Below are positions 1 to 10,241 of a stretch of 64,000 bases of DNA, in pieces (position 1 is the stretch's first letter; the number at the start of each line of letters is the position of its first letter). The position numbers and the translations under genes are program-made. The stretch is from Dryocola clanedunensis (lineage in GTDB: Bacteria; Pseudomonadota; Gammaproteobacteria; Enterobacterales; Enterobacteriaceae): assembly GCF_025215155.1 (NCBI RefSeq), contig NZ_JALHAM010000118.1, one strand, 5' to 3'. Below the pieces are notes generated by a model. The model did no database searches and was not told the DNA's origin. It saw nothing but the letters and a program-made list of their open reading frames with translations.

Positions 1-2864
1 TTGCCGTCGTAGATGTTGACGATGGCATTCGCTGTTGCTTCACCGTTCAGGGTTGGAGTGGCATCGTTGGTGTAGCCGTTGTTAGCAACATCACCCGTAA
101 CCGGGTCAACGTCGTCAACGACGCTGTCAATGGAGACAGTTGGTACAGCCGTATCGACAGTAAAGTCAATCGCCGTGCTTTCATCACTAAGGTTGCCGTT
201 ATTTGGGTTTTTCACCACGGTGCTGAAGCTGTGCTCACCGTCTGCCAGCGCATTTGCTGGTGTGAATGACCAAGTTCCGTCAGCAGCTGTTGTTACAGAG
301 CCAATCACGGAGCCATTATCAGAAATGATAACAATCGAGCCAGCAGCGGCATCGCCGTTCATCGTTGGTTGATTATCATCGGTGATGTCATTCTCATGAA
401 TTTCACCCTGGATAGGGCCCACATCATCAATCAGAACCTGATTAGTGCTTGTATCCGGCGTCGAGGTGTCATCCCTGTCGCCCGTAACATTTTCCAGAAC
501 GTAAATATTACTACGGGCACTTGCGTTACCAGCAGGATCCACCTGGTCTGCCCAGAAATCGTGCTTAGTATTCTGGTACTGGCCATGGATACCGGAGGTG
601 TTTTCGAACGTCCAGTGACCGTCAGCATCAGCGACCGTCGAGCCCAATGTGTAGATAAAGTTACCCGCAGAACCTCTTTGACGAATATACACTAACGCAT
701 TGGCTTCTGCGGTGCCCTCGAAGGTGATATGGAGGTCATCGGTCTTGCCACCGTTGGCGACAAAGCCCTGTTGTACGCCAACATCATCATAAGCCCCAGT
801 GATGACTGGAGGCGCTACAACGGTATCAACAGTGACGTCGAATTCAGCAGAAGGGTCGCTCTGCAGGCCGTTGTTCGGGTTTTCGACTACGGCAGTGAAG
901 GCGTGTTCACCATCAGTGAACGCTGTGGTCGGTTTGAATGACCATGAACCGTCTGCTGCAGCAACAACCGAGCCAATAACCGCGCCGTTATCAGAAATAA
1001 TAACGGTGTCGCCAGCCGTTGCATTGCCAGAAAGCACAGCGCTACTGTCGTTGGTCAAGCCGCCGTTATCCACTTCACCAACAACACCACCTTTGACATT
1101 ATCAGTCAGGGTAATGTCGGTTGCCGGGTCAGGTACGGTGGTGTCATCCTGGTTGGTGTCAACCGCTATGACGGTGTAGTCACTACCTGCTGCCTGGTTG
1201 CCTGCAACATCAACAGCGGTAATGTGGAAGACGTTGTCGCCCAGAGCAAGAGACTGGCTGTCAGAGAGCTGGAACTGCCAGGTGCCATCAGCACCAACAA
1301 CAACGGTACCCAACACAACAGATATATCTTCTGCAGCAGAGTACATGGTGAGAGTGACGGTGCTACCGGCTTCGCCAGTACCGGTCAGAGAAGGTTGCAG
1401 ATCATCCGTTTTACCGCCGTTATCTACATTGCCTTGCTGGATGCCAGTGTCATCGATGACACCCGTGATAACCGGAGTTTCACAAACGGTATCAAGATTG
1501 ACGTCGAATTGATCAGAATGCGCGGTTTCATCGGTGCTGTTGGTCGCAGTGACAGAAATCAGGTGCTGACCATCGCCACTCAACGGGGTTGAAGGCGTGA
1601 ATGTCCAGGTGCCGTCAGCGCTTGCAACGGCACTGCCGAGTAGCGTATTGCCATCATAAACATTAACCGTCACACCTGGATCGGATGTACCAGTGAAGGT
1701 CGGCGTGGTGTCATCAGTTGGTTGAGCTTCAGTCAGCTCACCAGTAAAGATACCCGCGTCGTCAGTTACGCTGGTGATGGTTGGAACGTTGTAGTCAAAA
1801 CCAGTTGAGAAGATGAAAGGTAATGAAACAAGCGCTTCCTGACCACCTGGGTTTACGGCTAATACCTGAATGGTGAACTGAGAATTATCCTGCAGCTCAG
1901 AGACGTGTACAGTATCTCGGCCTAAAATCCCGTCCAGATTGGCAATCTCAAACGACCAATGACCGTTAGAATCAACCATAGTGGTGCCGAGATACAGTGA
2001 GTTTGCGTAAATCTGCAAGGTCAAACCTGCACCGTGCAACACTGTCCCTTCAAGGGTTGGCGTCAGGTCATCGGTTACGCCGTGATTCCCGACTTCACCT
2101 TGATTAGGACCGTTATCGTCAACAAGAGTAATATCGAAAGCGCCGATATCACCGGTATTTGGTAGGTCGTCTGGCGCAGTTGCTTCAGCAGTTTCTGCAA
2201 TAGTGTAGGGCAGTGCGATGATAATACTGCCGCCGCCTGGGTTCTTCATCAGAACCTGGAAGACATAGCTTGAATCAGTCTGCAGGTCGCCCGCAGCCGG
2301 AGTGAAACTCCAGTTACCATCCTGATCAACGACGGTTGTACCCAGTGGTCGACCACCGTTCGCATAAATCGTCAGTACGGTACCTGCACCATGGTCAATG
2401 AAACCGGACAACGTTGGGGTTAAGTCGGTGGTGGTACCACCCTCAGAAATTGTGTTGCCGTCGTCATCGCTTACCGTTACGGGAACAGGACTGTCAGACC
2501 ATGGAATATCTACTGATGCCGCGAAAGTCTGGACCGGAGAAGCCTCTTCCTGAACAAGTTCAGTAGATAATGCCATCAGCTGGTTATTCTCTGTTGGAAC
2601 AGTCAGCATGGCCGCAGTGGAATAGTAATCCGGGATGATAGCAGCGGGCATTGCAGCCTGTTCAGTGTGAATCTGGAGTGCGTTGCCTTGACGACTCAGA
2701 AACAGTTGCTGCATTGATGAAGCTTCGTCTAGCCCATCGAGCTGGTAGAGGCTATTTTGGGATGCTGGGAGCGTAATAATATCGTCCGCAGTCATAGGGT
2801 GCTGCAGGGTAAACACCACTGATGGTTGTCCTGCATCATAAGTGGTCAGTGTCAATCGACTCAT
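1..2864 (-). CDS. Giant Ig-repeat adhesin (Bap/SiiE/LapA type), N-terminal part
   Basis: The minus-strand frame is open from ATG at 2864 to the window edge (954 codons), so the C-terminus is missing. A good Shine-Dalgarno (AAGGAG) lies 7 nt before the ATG. There is no Sec signal. About 170 residues of unique N-terminus are followed by Ig-like repeats of about 100 residues with recurring motifs such as DGSWSFTP, VDDVG and TDDxxPTLxG. This is the plan of very large surface adhesins exported by type I secretion through a C-terminal signal. The complete T1SS at 10.9-15.9 kb is the likely exporter. Only the family assignment is inferred; the repeats are directly visible. Confidence 0.9.
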   Translation of the reverse strand, partial: MSRLTLTTYDAGQPSVVFTLQHPMTADDIITLPASQNSLYQLDGLDEASSMQQLFLSRQGNALQIHTEQAAMPAAIIPDYYSTAAMLTVPTENNQLMALSTELVQEEASPVQTFAASVDIPWSDSPVPVTVSDDDGNTISEGGTTTDLTPTLSGFIDHGAGTVLTIYANGGRPLGTTVVDQDGNWSFTPAAGDLQTDSSYVFQVLMKNPGGGSIIIALPYTIAETAEATAPDDLPNTGDIGAFDITLVDDNGPNQGEVGNHGVTDDLTPTLEGTVLHGAGLTLQIYANSLYLGTTMVDSNGHWSFEIANLDGILGRDTVHVSELQDNSQFTIQVLAVNPGGQEALVSLPFIFSTGFDYNVPTITSVTDDAGIFTGELTEAQPTDDTTPTFTGTSDPGVTVNVYDGNTLLGSAVASADGTWTFTPSTPLSGDGQHLISVTATNSTDETAHSDQFDVNLDTVCETPVITGVIDDTGIQQGNVDNGGKTDDLQPSLTGTGEAGSTVTLTMYSAAEDISVVLGTVVVGADGTWQFQLSDSQSLALGDNVFHITAVDVAGNQAAGSDYTVIAVDTNQDDTTVPDPATDITLTDNVKGGVVGEVDNGGLTNDSSAVLSGNATAGDTVIISDNGAVIGSVVAAADGSWSFKPTTAFTDGEHAFTAVVENPNNGLQSDPSAEFDVTVDTVVAPPVITGAYDDVGVQQGFVANGGKTDDLHITFEGTAEANALVYIRQRGSAGNFIYTLGSTVADADGHWTFENTSGIHGQYQNTKHDFWADQVDPAGNASARSNIYVLENVTGDRDDTSTPDTSTNQVLIDDVGPIQGEIHENDITDDNQPTMNGDAAAGSIVIISDNGSVIGSVTTAADGTWSFTPANALADGEHSFSTVVKNPNNGNLSDESTAIDFTVDTAVPTVSIDSVVDDVDPVTGDVANNGYTNDATPTLNGEATANAIVNIYDG

Positions 2865-3319
2865 AGAGTCTCCTTTCAGTCGTATATAAAATTAGATTTC
2901 AACAAACGGTTGCCATCAAAGTGAAGTGAATCGTGATATATCAAAATACTTTCGCACCTAAATACTCATCCTCCATTTCGTTTCCCTCTCAAATCGTTGT
3001 CACAACTTATTGATATGAATCAGGAAAAACCAAATAAAAAAACCTTGCTTGATATGCGTTACTATCGGCAGATAGCGTCATCAAAACAACAAACTGCCTA
3101 CTGCTCTTCGTTACATGACAAATATCATTAAGTTGCCTGAACTCTGAAATAAAGAACTTGATGTCTTGAAGAACATATTTCAGTTAACCCCGATAATCAT
3201 GTTAAAGCATAAATGGGGAGAATATTTAGAAAGATCCTTTTTAAAAAGTGGGTAAAACAAAGCTGGCCATATAACATATGATTGACAGCAGATTGAAGGG
3301 AGTTATTGGGGTGGTATCC
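2865..3319. other. AT-rich divergent intergenic region
   Basis: 455 bases between the adhesin start (minus) and the TPR protein start (plus). It must hold the promoters and 5' leaders of both genes. It is clearly AT-richer than the flanking coding sequence. I see no gene, strong hairpin or repeat in it. Confidence 0.6.
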
Positions 3320-4582
3320 ATGAAAAAAAACAAAATGAACTATTTTAAAAAAGAAAATTCAGGTTTGAGTATAAATAAACTTGAACGGCTTGCTGCGGCT
3401 TTTAGGAACGCCATGAGCAATGGTGATTTTTTGCAGGCAAGAAAGAATTGTGAGGCAGTTTTGCGATTTACACCGGGGAATCCCTCAGTTATCGGGGATT
3501 ATGCACTGACCTTAATGCGTACAGGTGAGTATCAAAAGGCATATGACATATATCATTCAATGTTTGTCCAGAAAGAGAAAATTCACTTTCAAGGTAACTG
3601 GATAGATGGCCTGGCGGAGGTATGCGGTTGGTTAGATAAAAAAGAAGAATTGCAGCATTATGGTCACTATGCACTTGAGATGGCCGATCGCCAGTATAGA
3701 CAGGGGGCAGTTTACGCTTTTCCCTCATCGCAGCCGCCGGCCTTCGCGCCAGTACAAAAAAATAAAAATGTTGTTTCGTTTAGTCTGTATGGTACTGCCC
3801 CCAGATATTGCGAAACTCTTATCAGAAATATTGAATTAAGTAGCGACTTTTATCCTGACTGGGCATGTCGTGTGTACCATGACAACACTGTGCCCGTTAG
3901 CGTCCTAAGTAAACTGCATGAACTCGGTGCTCAGCTTGTGGACATGTCTCATGAAAAAATAATTCCGCCGACGCTATGGCGCTTTCTGGTAATTGACGAT
4001 CCGGATGTCACTCGATATCTGATTCGTGATGCAGATTCATTGTTTTCTGAGAAAGAAGTGGCAGCAGTTCAGGAGTGGCTGCAGTCATCTTGTTGGTTCC
4101 ACCACATGCGCGACTATTTTACGCATACTGAATTAATGCTGGCGGGTATGTGGGGGGGATGTCGCGGAATTTTCCCGTCAGTCAAACAACTTATCGAAGA
4201 GTTTGTAGCCAACGACAAGGGGCCAGAACGCTATACCGATCAGCACTTTTTGCGGGCCGCGCTTTGGCCAACCGTGAGAACCAGTATTCTTAACCATGAT
4301 GAAATCTTTCTGTTCCACAATGCCCGGAAGTATCCCTCTCATCTCCCGGATCGTTGGCCGCAGAACAATTTTCATATTGGCAGTAATGCGAGCTATTCAA
4401 GTATGAATGGTGAGTTAAAACACAGTGGCAAGAATGAGGTTCAGATAGAAGTTGAATCTGCAGGATTTGTACGTCGTTATACTGCAAAAGTACGAAATGA
4501 TAAATGGCGTTTACAGGTTCCTTTTTTCTTAATTGATGAATTTCAACAAGCAAAGTTGAAAGTTAGTATGTTGGATGACTAA
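3320..4582 (+). CDS. TPR plus glycosyltransferase-like protein
   Basis: 420 residues from ATG 3320, preceded by GGGGTGG; an upstream in-frame ATG at 3278 would add 14 residues but has a poorer ribosome site. Residues about 15-130 look like TPR helices. From about 145 onward the sequence resembles an alpha/beta sugar-transferase fold, with a segment reading LIRDADSLF that could be the DxD-type nucleotide-sugar/metal motif, followed by WxFHHMRDYFTH. There is no signal peptide, so it is probably cytoplasmic. It is divergent from the giant adhesin and sits in the adhesin locus, so a role in modifying the adhesin is a reasonable inference. Other functions cannot be excluded. Confidence 0.6.
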   Translation: MKKNKMNYFKKENSGLSINKLERLAAAFRNAMSNGDFLQARKNCEAVLRFTPGNPSVIGDYALTLMRTGEYQKAYDIYHSMFVQKEKIHFQGNWIDGLAEVCGWLDKKEELQHYGHYALEMADRQYRQGAVYAFPSSQPPAFAPVQKNKNVVSFSLYGTAPRYCETLIRNIELSSDFYPDWACRVYHDNTVPVSVLSKLHELGAQLVDMSHEKIIPPTLWRFLVIDDPDVTRYLIRDADSLFSEKEVAAVQEWLQSSCWFHHMRDYFTHTELMLAGMWGGCRGIFPSVKQLIEEFVANDKGPERYTDQHFLRAALWPTVRTSILNHDEIFLFHNARKYPSHLPDRWPQNNFHIGSNASYSSMNGELKHSGKNEVQIEVESAGFVRRYTAKVRNDKWRLQVPFFLIDEFQQAKLKVSMLDD

Positions 4583-4586
4583 AAAG

Positions 4587-4615
4587 GTGGCCGATATCTG
4601 TATGATATCGGCCAC
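4587..4615 (-). terminator. Intrinsic terminator between convergent genes
   Basis: A perfect 12-bp inverted repeat (GTGGCCGATATC / GATATCGGCCAC, 5-nt loop) lies between convergent genes. On the minus strand it is followed by five T, so it terminates the LysR-type gene and may act bidirectionally. Confidence 0.8.
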
Positions 4616-4664
4616 ATCCACATAGGGCGAACTTTTGTTTTAAGGGAAGAGTTATTACTTCAGT

Positions 4665-5618
4665 TCAGATGGTCTCTGTTTTCAGGCTGGAATTAGATTT
4701 GTTATTTTCTGAAACCATATTGATTAACGTATCCAGGCTGGCGTTGACGAACTCTTTCCTTTTAGCTGAACGATGGAAATGAACATACAAGGCGGAGGTC
4801 ATAGTTGTTTCGAATGGTAAATCAAACACCTTCACCGAAAAATTCTCTTTCAAGAAATCAGCCAGATACTCAGGAACCAGCATAATATAATCAGATTCGC
4901 TGCAAATCATTAATGAATTTAATGAGTTGGTTGATTTAACAGCGACTACTCTGTTATGCAGTTCATCAACTAAATTTGCATCCCCGTCGTGTACCATTGC
5001 TTCATCTGACTTCTGCATCCACTTTATGTGCTTATTTTTATTCCAGTCATCCAGCGTCAGTTTATCATGAATGGTTGGGTGGTTAATGCTGACCAATGCT
5101 TTGAATCGCGATGAGCAAAGTTTATGCGCCACGATGGATGCATCATTTGGTAATAATCCACCAATATCGAAATCAACTTCATGGTTACGGAGTTTAGATA
5201 TGCGAGTCTCCCTCGATATGGGGTAGTCCACAAAATTCAGACAAAAATTAGAAATCCGGTTCTCAGTATTCGTAACATAATGGCAAAGCCAGTATTCAAA
5301 GAAATTATAAGTACTTATGATTATATTTCTGGATACTTCCGATTCCTTGCAACCTGAGGAGAATTCAAGACCATCATTGATAAGTGCAATCGCTTTTGTG
5401 TAGCGCTGATTCAACTCTAAAGCAAGTGTTGTCGGGGTGATGCCATTTTTGGTACGAGTAAAAATGGGATTCATTGTTGAACGGCGAATCTTGTTGATGG
5501 CATAGGTAACCGAGGACGGAGACATGGCCATCTTCTTTGCGGCGGCGGTAACGCTCCCGCATTCGATCACGGCATGCAGAATCAACAATGAATTAAGATC
5601 AAAGTCTTTTGAGTCCAT
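4665..5618 (-). CDS. LysR-type transcriptional regulator
   Basis: 317 residues. The N-terminal winged helix-turn-helix is clear (FDLNSLLILHAVIECGSVTA, then AAKKMAMSPSSVTYAINKIR, residues about 6-46). The rest has the length and layout of a LysR effector-binding domain. The N-terminal wording resembles LeuO and related enterobacterial regulators of silenced loci more than metabolic LysR proteins. It lies between the TPR protein gene and the second adhesin operon, so it is a candidate regulator of the adhesin/T1SS locus, but the target is inferred from position only. It is lower in GC than the ICE core. Confidence 0.85.
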   Translation of the reverse strand: MDSKDFDLNSLLILHAVIECGSVTAAAKKMAMSPSSVTYAINKIRRSTMNPIFTRTKNGITPTTLALELNQRYTKAIALINDGLEFSSGCKESEVSRNIIISTYNFFEYWLCHYVTNTENRISNFCLNFVDYPISRETRISKLRNHEVDFDIGGLLPNDASIVAHKLCSSRFKALVSINHPTIHDKLTLDDWNKNKHIKWMQKSDEAMVHDGDANLVDELHNRVVAVKSTNSLNSLMICSESDYIMLVPEYLADFLKENFSVKVFDLPFETTMTSALYVHFHRSAKRKEFVNASLDTLINMVSENNKSNSSLKTETI

Positions 5619-6380
5619 TTAAAGCTTCCTTTTTTTTGTTAGCCTTCTATTTATCAAAGCATTTTCGTCTACGAAATCTCATCCTGCAGATGTTATAACA
5701 TCCCCGGGAATGCAGTTTATCACCTCTGTTACAAGCAGAACTGCAGCTGAATGCCCTGCTAAAAACCGCCATTGTAGGTAATTACTTTTATATGCAGTCG
5801 TATCGCCAGTCACCCCAATCCCTTTAGCATGAAACGGGATAAAAGTAAATGCTTTGCTGGGGTTGGTCAATTCTAGATTGCTTAATTTTTAATTTTAGAT
5901 ATCCATCATTATGAACATAGCAATGATGATCGCTATTAGAAAACCGCAATTATCATCTTATGTTGGGGTAACAATAACACCTGTCAGGGCGCTTAAATTA
6001 AAAAAAACTTTTTTATTAATGTGAATTAATTATTTTGCGAAGTTAAAATTGTGATTTTCCTTTTTAGAATTTGGTTTAATTCCCTTCCGAAACAATGTGT
6101 TAGTGTTTATTGTGAGATCTAATTTATCCGTGCATAACAATAAGTAACTCACTAGAATATGGTTCGAATATCGTTTCAATCTAATAAGTTCCATTTGCAT
6201 ATTTTACTGGGAATAGTGGTTTTCGACTTTATTTAAATACTTGTCTTGCTGTTGCGTGGCGCAGATGGCTACGGGATGCAATATATCTTACATTCAGAAA
6301 TGCTGTTGCCGGTACTGTTTCCAAATACATGGATCATGGTTCGAGTTAGACCATTTAAGATTTAATACAGGAGTGCACAA
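5619..6380. other. AT-rich intergenic region upstream of the adhesin operon
   Basis: 762 bases between the divergent LysR-type gene and the BapA-like gene. It is strongly AT-rich with A/T tracts around 5990-6070, the kind of DNA bound by H-NS. A short minus-strand ORF at 5679-5870 has no ribosome site or recognisable content and is not called. The promoter of the 6381 operon must lie here. Confidence 0.6.
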
Positions 6381-9161
6381 ATGGAGATGAATGCAGTAAA
6401 AGTTGTCGTTGTTAACGGCAAGAAAATCGATGAGGTTATTGAGCTGCAGCCTAATGCTGGTAAGGCAGTAACGTTCAATGCTATTGATCATGGTAAGTAC
6501 ATTATTGCTGAAGATGGGACTGGTGTTGCTCCTGAAAATATTACAGCAAAACGTGTTGGTAATGACCTGTACATCAGCCTTGAAGGTTCAGATACTGAAC
6601 ACCCGGAACTGATTATTCGTGATTACTACCTGAATGAAGGCGAAGTTGTCGGTAAGGGAGAGGACGGGCTCTATTATTCTTATGTTTCTTCTTATGGGGA
6701 GCCGAGTGCAGCATTACCTGCAGATAGCGCAACACCGCTTGCGCTGGGTGATGACTCTATTCCTGGATTAGCTGAAGGTCTGGTAGCTGATGAAGGTAAT
6801 CCAGATTTGATGTGGGCTCTTGCAGGGTTGGGTCTTCTGGCTCTGGCGGCTGCAGGTGTTGCCATTGCAAATAATAGCAATGATAACAATCATCATAGCA
6901 ACTCAAGTCATTCAAACAGCGACGCGAGTGGCGATGATACCAATGGTGGTGACAGCAAAAACGGTGATGGCACCAATGGTGGTGATGGCACCAATGGCGG
7001 TGGCGGCACAGATGGTGGTGATGGTTCTGGTGGCGACACAATTGTTGTCAGCGCCGGAACGCTTGATTCGATTGTCGATGATGTCGGTACCATCACGGGT
7101 CCTATTGCTGAAAATGGTGTGACTGATGACAATAAACCGACATTAAATGGCAGTGGCGTCGCACCAGGCAATACCGTCCTGATTATTGATGGTAATGGCA
7201 GCACGATTGGCTCCACAACAGCCAACTCAGACGGTTCATGGAGTTTCACACCAGAATCACCGCTTGCCGATGGCGAACAAAACTTCTCGGTTATTGCCGT
7301 TGATCCTGAGGGTAATAAATCCGAACCTTCTAATGCTATGAGTATCATCATTGATACAGTGGCTCCGGGTCCTACCGATCTCATGGCTTCTGATGATGCG
7401 GGTAATACGATTGCCGATGGCGGTCTTACTAGCGACACCACCCCGACTTTTAGCGGCGATAATGCAGAACCCGGCGCGACGGTCATTATTTCGGATGACG
7501 GCAAAGAGATCGGTTCCGCAACCGTTGATGAAAACGGTGGCTGGAGCTTCACCCCAGAAGCACCAATGGCTGATGGCGACCACGATATCAGTGTTGTTGT
7601 TGTTGATGAGGCCGGTAATACCAGCCCGGCGACTGACCTGCCAATTGTTATTGATGGCACGGCACCTGATGCCTCCGATGTAATTGCAACCGATGACTCC
7701 GGTAAGGTTATTCCTGACGGTGGCGCAACTAACGACGCTACGCCAACATTCAGTGGCGATAATTCGGAACCTGGCGCGACGGTCATTATTTCCGACGGTG
7801 GAAAAGAGATCGGTACCGCGACGGTTGACGAAAATGGAGATTGGAACTTCACGCCGGACAGTCCACTGGATGACGGCGAACACGATATCAGCGTTGTTGT
7901 TGTTGATGAGGCCGGCAATACCAGCCCGGCGACTGACCTGCCCATTACAGTTGATACAATTGCACCTGATGTCGCTACTGGCCTGATTCTCATCGATGAT
8001 GTCGGTGATATCACGGGGTTAATCAATTCCGGCGATACCACAGATGATGCCCAGCCAACCTATTCAGGCAAAGCTGAGAGCGGCAGTATCGTTACCGTTT
8101 CTGATAATGGCGATGTCATTGGTTCAGCGATTGCAGGTGCTGATGGCTCTTGGGCATTTACCCCGGATCAGCCGCTCGACGAAGGTGAGCACAGCTTCTC
8201 TTCTGTGGTGAGTGATAGTGCAGGTAATCAAAGCGACGTTTCAGACTCTATTGATTTCATCGTCGCTATTCCAGAACCAGTCATCATTTCTGGTTCAGAG
8301 GACTTTGATACTGTACCAGAGCATGTCTTTGATACGGTAGGCGATAGCCTGACGCTGGATAATGGCATGACCATCACCTTTGTCAGCGGTCCTACCGATG
8401 GTTTGGGTAGCAATTCCTTCACCGAAATTTCCAGCAAAGGAGTGTACTGGTTTGCTCCTAAAGAATTTGGTGAGCAGGCATTGATGCTGGTTGAGAACTC
8501 TGAAACACATATCGACTTCAATGGCTTGACGAATGCTGTGAGCTTCGACGTAAATGCATCGAACTTTGCCGGCAGTGTCGTGAACTACTACGACGTCAGT
8601 GGCAACTTGATTCATCAGCAAGATCTCCCTGTGCAGACGGGTGATTATAACCTCAACACCATTAGCTGGGTCGCTCCAGAGGGCGTAGAGATTGCGTCAA
8701 TGTCCTTGGTCACGACTAATGGCTCTGGCAGCAACGTCATTACCCGTGTCGATAACTTCCATTGGGGCGATGACGTTACCTCAACCGTTTCTGCGGAACA
8801 TCAACCTATCGTGGAAAGCCCTGCTGTTGACGCGCTGGATTATTCTATGGTCGTTGATGCGTCCCTGGATACAGCTGCTGCATCCCAGGAACATGGCAGC
8901 GTGGATGTTCATGGTCATGCAACTCTTACTGTCGATCAGCTGTTGTCCGAAGCAATGACAGATCTGTTTATTGCTGATGGCAAGCAACAGGTTGCCATCA
9001 CGGGGGAAGAGGGCAGTCATGTCACTCTGCAGAGTGATGCTTCGCAGTGGCATGAAAACGGTCAGGTAACCGCAGGTGGAGTCCATTACGACGTTTACCA
9101 ACAGCAAGGGGACTCTCTTGAGCTGTTGGTTCAACATGGCGTCGAGCTGCAGCACGGTTAA
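6381..9161 (+). CDS. BapA-like Ig-repeat secreted protein
   Basis: 926 residues, ATG preceded by GGAG at a good distance. Residues 1-125 resemble the BapA-type N-terminal prefix region. A hydrophobic stretch lies at about 145-165, followed by a low-complexity Asn/Ser/Gly/Asp segment (about 165-225). Four Ig-like repeats follow (about 235-635), two of them nearly identical. After a non-repeat domain comes a C-terminal module containing LLSEAMTDLFIADG, GQVTAGGV and ELLVQHG. That module recurs at the end of the protein encoded at 24178-27381, as expected of a type I secretion tail. The adjacent ABC/HlyD/TolC-like genes are the likely exporter. Probable role: cell-surface or matrix adhesion. Confidence 0.85.
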   Translation: MEMNAVKVVVVNGKKIDEVIELQPNAGKAVTFNAIDHGKYIIAEDGTGVAPENITAKRVGNDLYISLEGSDTEHPELIIRDYYLNEGEVVGKGEDGLYYSYVSSYGEPSAALPADSATPLALGDDSIPGLAEGLVADEGNPDLMWALAGLGLLALAAAGVAIANNSNDNNHHSNSSHSNSDASGDDTNGGDSKNGDGTNGGDGTNGGGGTDGGDGSGGDTIVVSAGTLDSIVDDVGTITGPIAENGVTDDNKPTLNGSGVAPGNTVLIIDGNGSTIGSTTANSDGSWSFTPESPLADGEQNFSVIAVDPEGNKSEPSNAMSIIIDTVAPGPTDLMASDDAGNTIADGGLTSDTTPTFSGDNAEPGATVIISDDGKEIGSATVDENGGWSFTPEAPMADGDHDISVVVVDEAGNTSPATDLPIVIDGTAPDASDVIATDDSGKVIPDGGATNDATPTFSGDNSEPGATVIISDGGKEIGTATVDENGDWNFTPDSPLDDGEHDISVVVVDEAGNTSPATDLPITVDTIAPDVATGLILIDDVGDITGLINSGDTTDDAQPTYSGKAESGSIVTVSDNGDVIGSAIAGADGSWAFTPDQPLDEGEHSFSSVVSDSAGNQSDVSDSIDFIVAIPEPVIISGSEDFDTVPEHVFDTVGDSLTLDNGMTITFVSGPTDGLGSNSFTEISSKGVYWFAPKEFGEQALMLVENSETHIDFNGLTNAVSFDVNASNFAGSVVNYYDVSGNLIHQQDLPVQTGDYNLNTISWVAPEGVEIASMSLVTTNGSGSNVITRVDNFHWGDDVTSTVSAEHQPIVESPAVDALDYSMVVDASLDTAAASQEHGSVDVHGHATLTVDQLLSEAMTDLFIADGKQQVAITGEEGSHVTLQSDASQWHENGQVTAGGVHYDVYQQQGDSLELLVQHGVELQHG

Positions 9162-9171
9162 GTCTAAATTC

Positions 9172-9189
9172 CCTGCCGGAAACGGCAGG
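9172..9189 (+). terminator. Intercistronic hairpin
   Basis: CCTGCCG-GAAA-CGGCAGG follows the adhesin stop codon. No T-run follows directly, so it is more likely a weak attenuator or mRNA-stability hairpin between the two genes than a full terminator. Confidence 0.5.
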
Positions 9190-9243
9190 TACCTAATTTA
9201 ATTGTTTTTTACCTCTGGTAGTTACGCCAGAGTGGAGTTCAGG

Positions 9244-10125
9244 ATGATCAATTTATCTAAAAAAATGAAGGCACTCATTTTCTCTATGGTATGCGGTCTG
9301 TTAGCCAGTTCGCCTACAGCGATGTCTGCTGATAACTTAGTATTAAAAATGGCCTACCAGCCAGTTGCTGACGTATCAGTAGATCAGTCGCAAATTGTCT
9401 GGTTCCGACCGAATGTATTAGGTTCAGAACAAGGAAACGTGAATATTTATGTCGATGGCGAGTTTCAGACGGCACTGATCCCGGGGAGTTATACAGCATT
9501 CTGCGTAAAACCGGGGACTCATATATTGGGCGCGTGGTTGAAAGATGCGCCTTTGTATCAGGGAAAGCAGGACATGGCGAACAGCGTCAGTCTTGCCGGT
9601 GGTAAAACCTACTACATTCAGGTAAGTAAGGGCGCCACTACAGTCAGTAGCATGCTGCAGAAAGGGGAGGCTAACGCTTTGCTGAAGCAGACGCGTCTGC
9701 AGGATATTCTCGTATCGCGTGCATCAGCTGTCACTGCCTGTCATTACACTTCTAAAGATTACAATTTATCCAGCGATGTTATGTTTGATTTTGGTAAGTC
9801 ATCTTTGAACAATATCAAAGCTGGCGGTCGCGAGGATGTTGCAAAGGTCGCTCGGGAAATTGCTAGTGAGAGTGCCAAAATTGTTGTTATTGGGCATACC
9901 GACCCTATCGGTTCGGCTAACAGCAACCGCGCGCTGGGTTTGAAACGTGCAGAAACGGTACGCGCTCTGTTGATTGAAAATGGTATCAAAGCAGATAACA
10001 TCAGTGTTTCTACAGCAGGTAGCAACGAACCTGTTGCAACCGGTTGTTCGGGATTGCCACGCAATCAAAAAATCGCGTGTTACGCTCCGGATCGTCGAGT
10101 TGTTGTTCGTAGTTATTTAAAATAA
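9244..10125 (+). CDS. DUF2846/OmpA-like envelope protein
   Basis: 293 residues from ATG 9244 (GGAG 7 nt upstream); an in-frame start at 9202 is less likely. A signal peptide ends at about residue 28 (TAMSA|DN). Residues about 35-135 match the DUF2846 style (IVWFRPNVLGS, VNIYVDGEF, YTAFCVKPGTH). The C-terminal about 110 residues are an OmpA peptidoglycan-binding domain (DVMFDFGKSSL, VIGHTDPIGSANSNRALGLK). It is probably anchored to peptidoglycan and may support the adhesin or its exporter at the envelope. It lies in the same orientation as the adhesin gene, 82 bp downstream. Confidence 0.85.
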   Translation: MINLSKKMKALIFSMVCGLLASSPTAMSADNLVLKMAYQPVADVSVDQSQIVWFRPNVLGSEQGNVNIYVDGEFQTALIPGSYTAFCVKPGTHILGAWLKDAPLYQGKQDMANSVSLAGGKTYYIQVSKGATTVSSMLQKGEANALLKQTRLQDILVSRASAVTACHYTSKDYNLSSDVMFDFGKSSLNNIKAGGREDVAKVAREIASESAKIVVIGHTDPIGSANSNRALGLKRAETVRALLIENGIKADNISVSTAGSNEPVATGCSGLPRNQKIACYAPDRRVVVRSYLK

Positions 10126-10170
10126 TAACCTCCTCTCTTAGAGTGATAGAACAATATTTTTACTATATTG

Positions 10171-10206
10171 CATCCTGTTTATTTTGAATATTTAATAAAC
10201 AGGATG
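10171..10206 (+). terminator. Long AT-rich hairpin
   Basis: A perfect 13-bp inverted repeat, CATCCTGTTTATT / AATAAACAGGATG, with a 10-nt AT-rich loop. It lies between the OmpA-like gene and the small ORF. No T-run follows; it may terminate or stabilise transcripts. Confidence 0.5.
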
Positions 10207-10241
10207 TAGCCATAGTTAGGTTTTAACGGTTAGGAGTACCA

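Noticed and set aside
5679..5870. Minus-strand 63-codon frame in the intergenic region
   Set aside because: No ribosome site, no recognisable domain, and AT-rich surroundings typical of regulatory DNA.
6908..8041. 377-codon frame antisense to the BapA-like gene
   Set aside because: It mirrors the Ig repeats of the sense gene and is rich in Ser/Pro/Val with no ribosome site.
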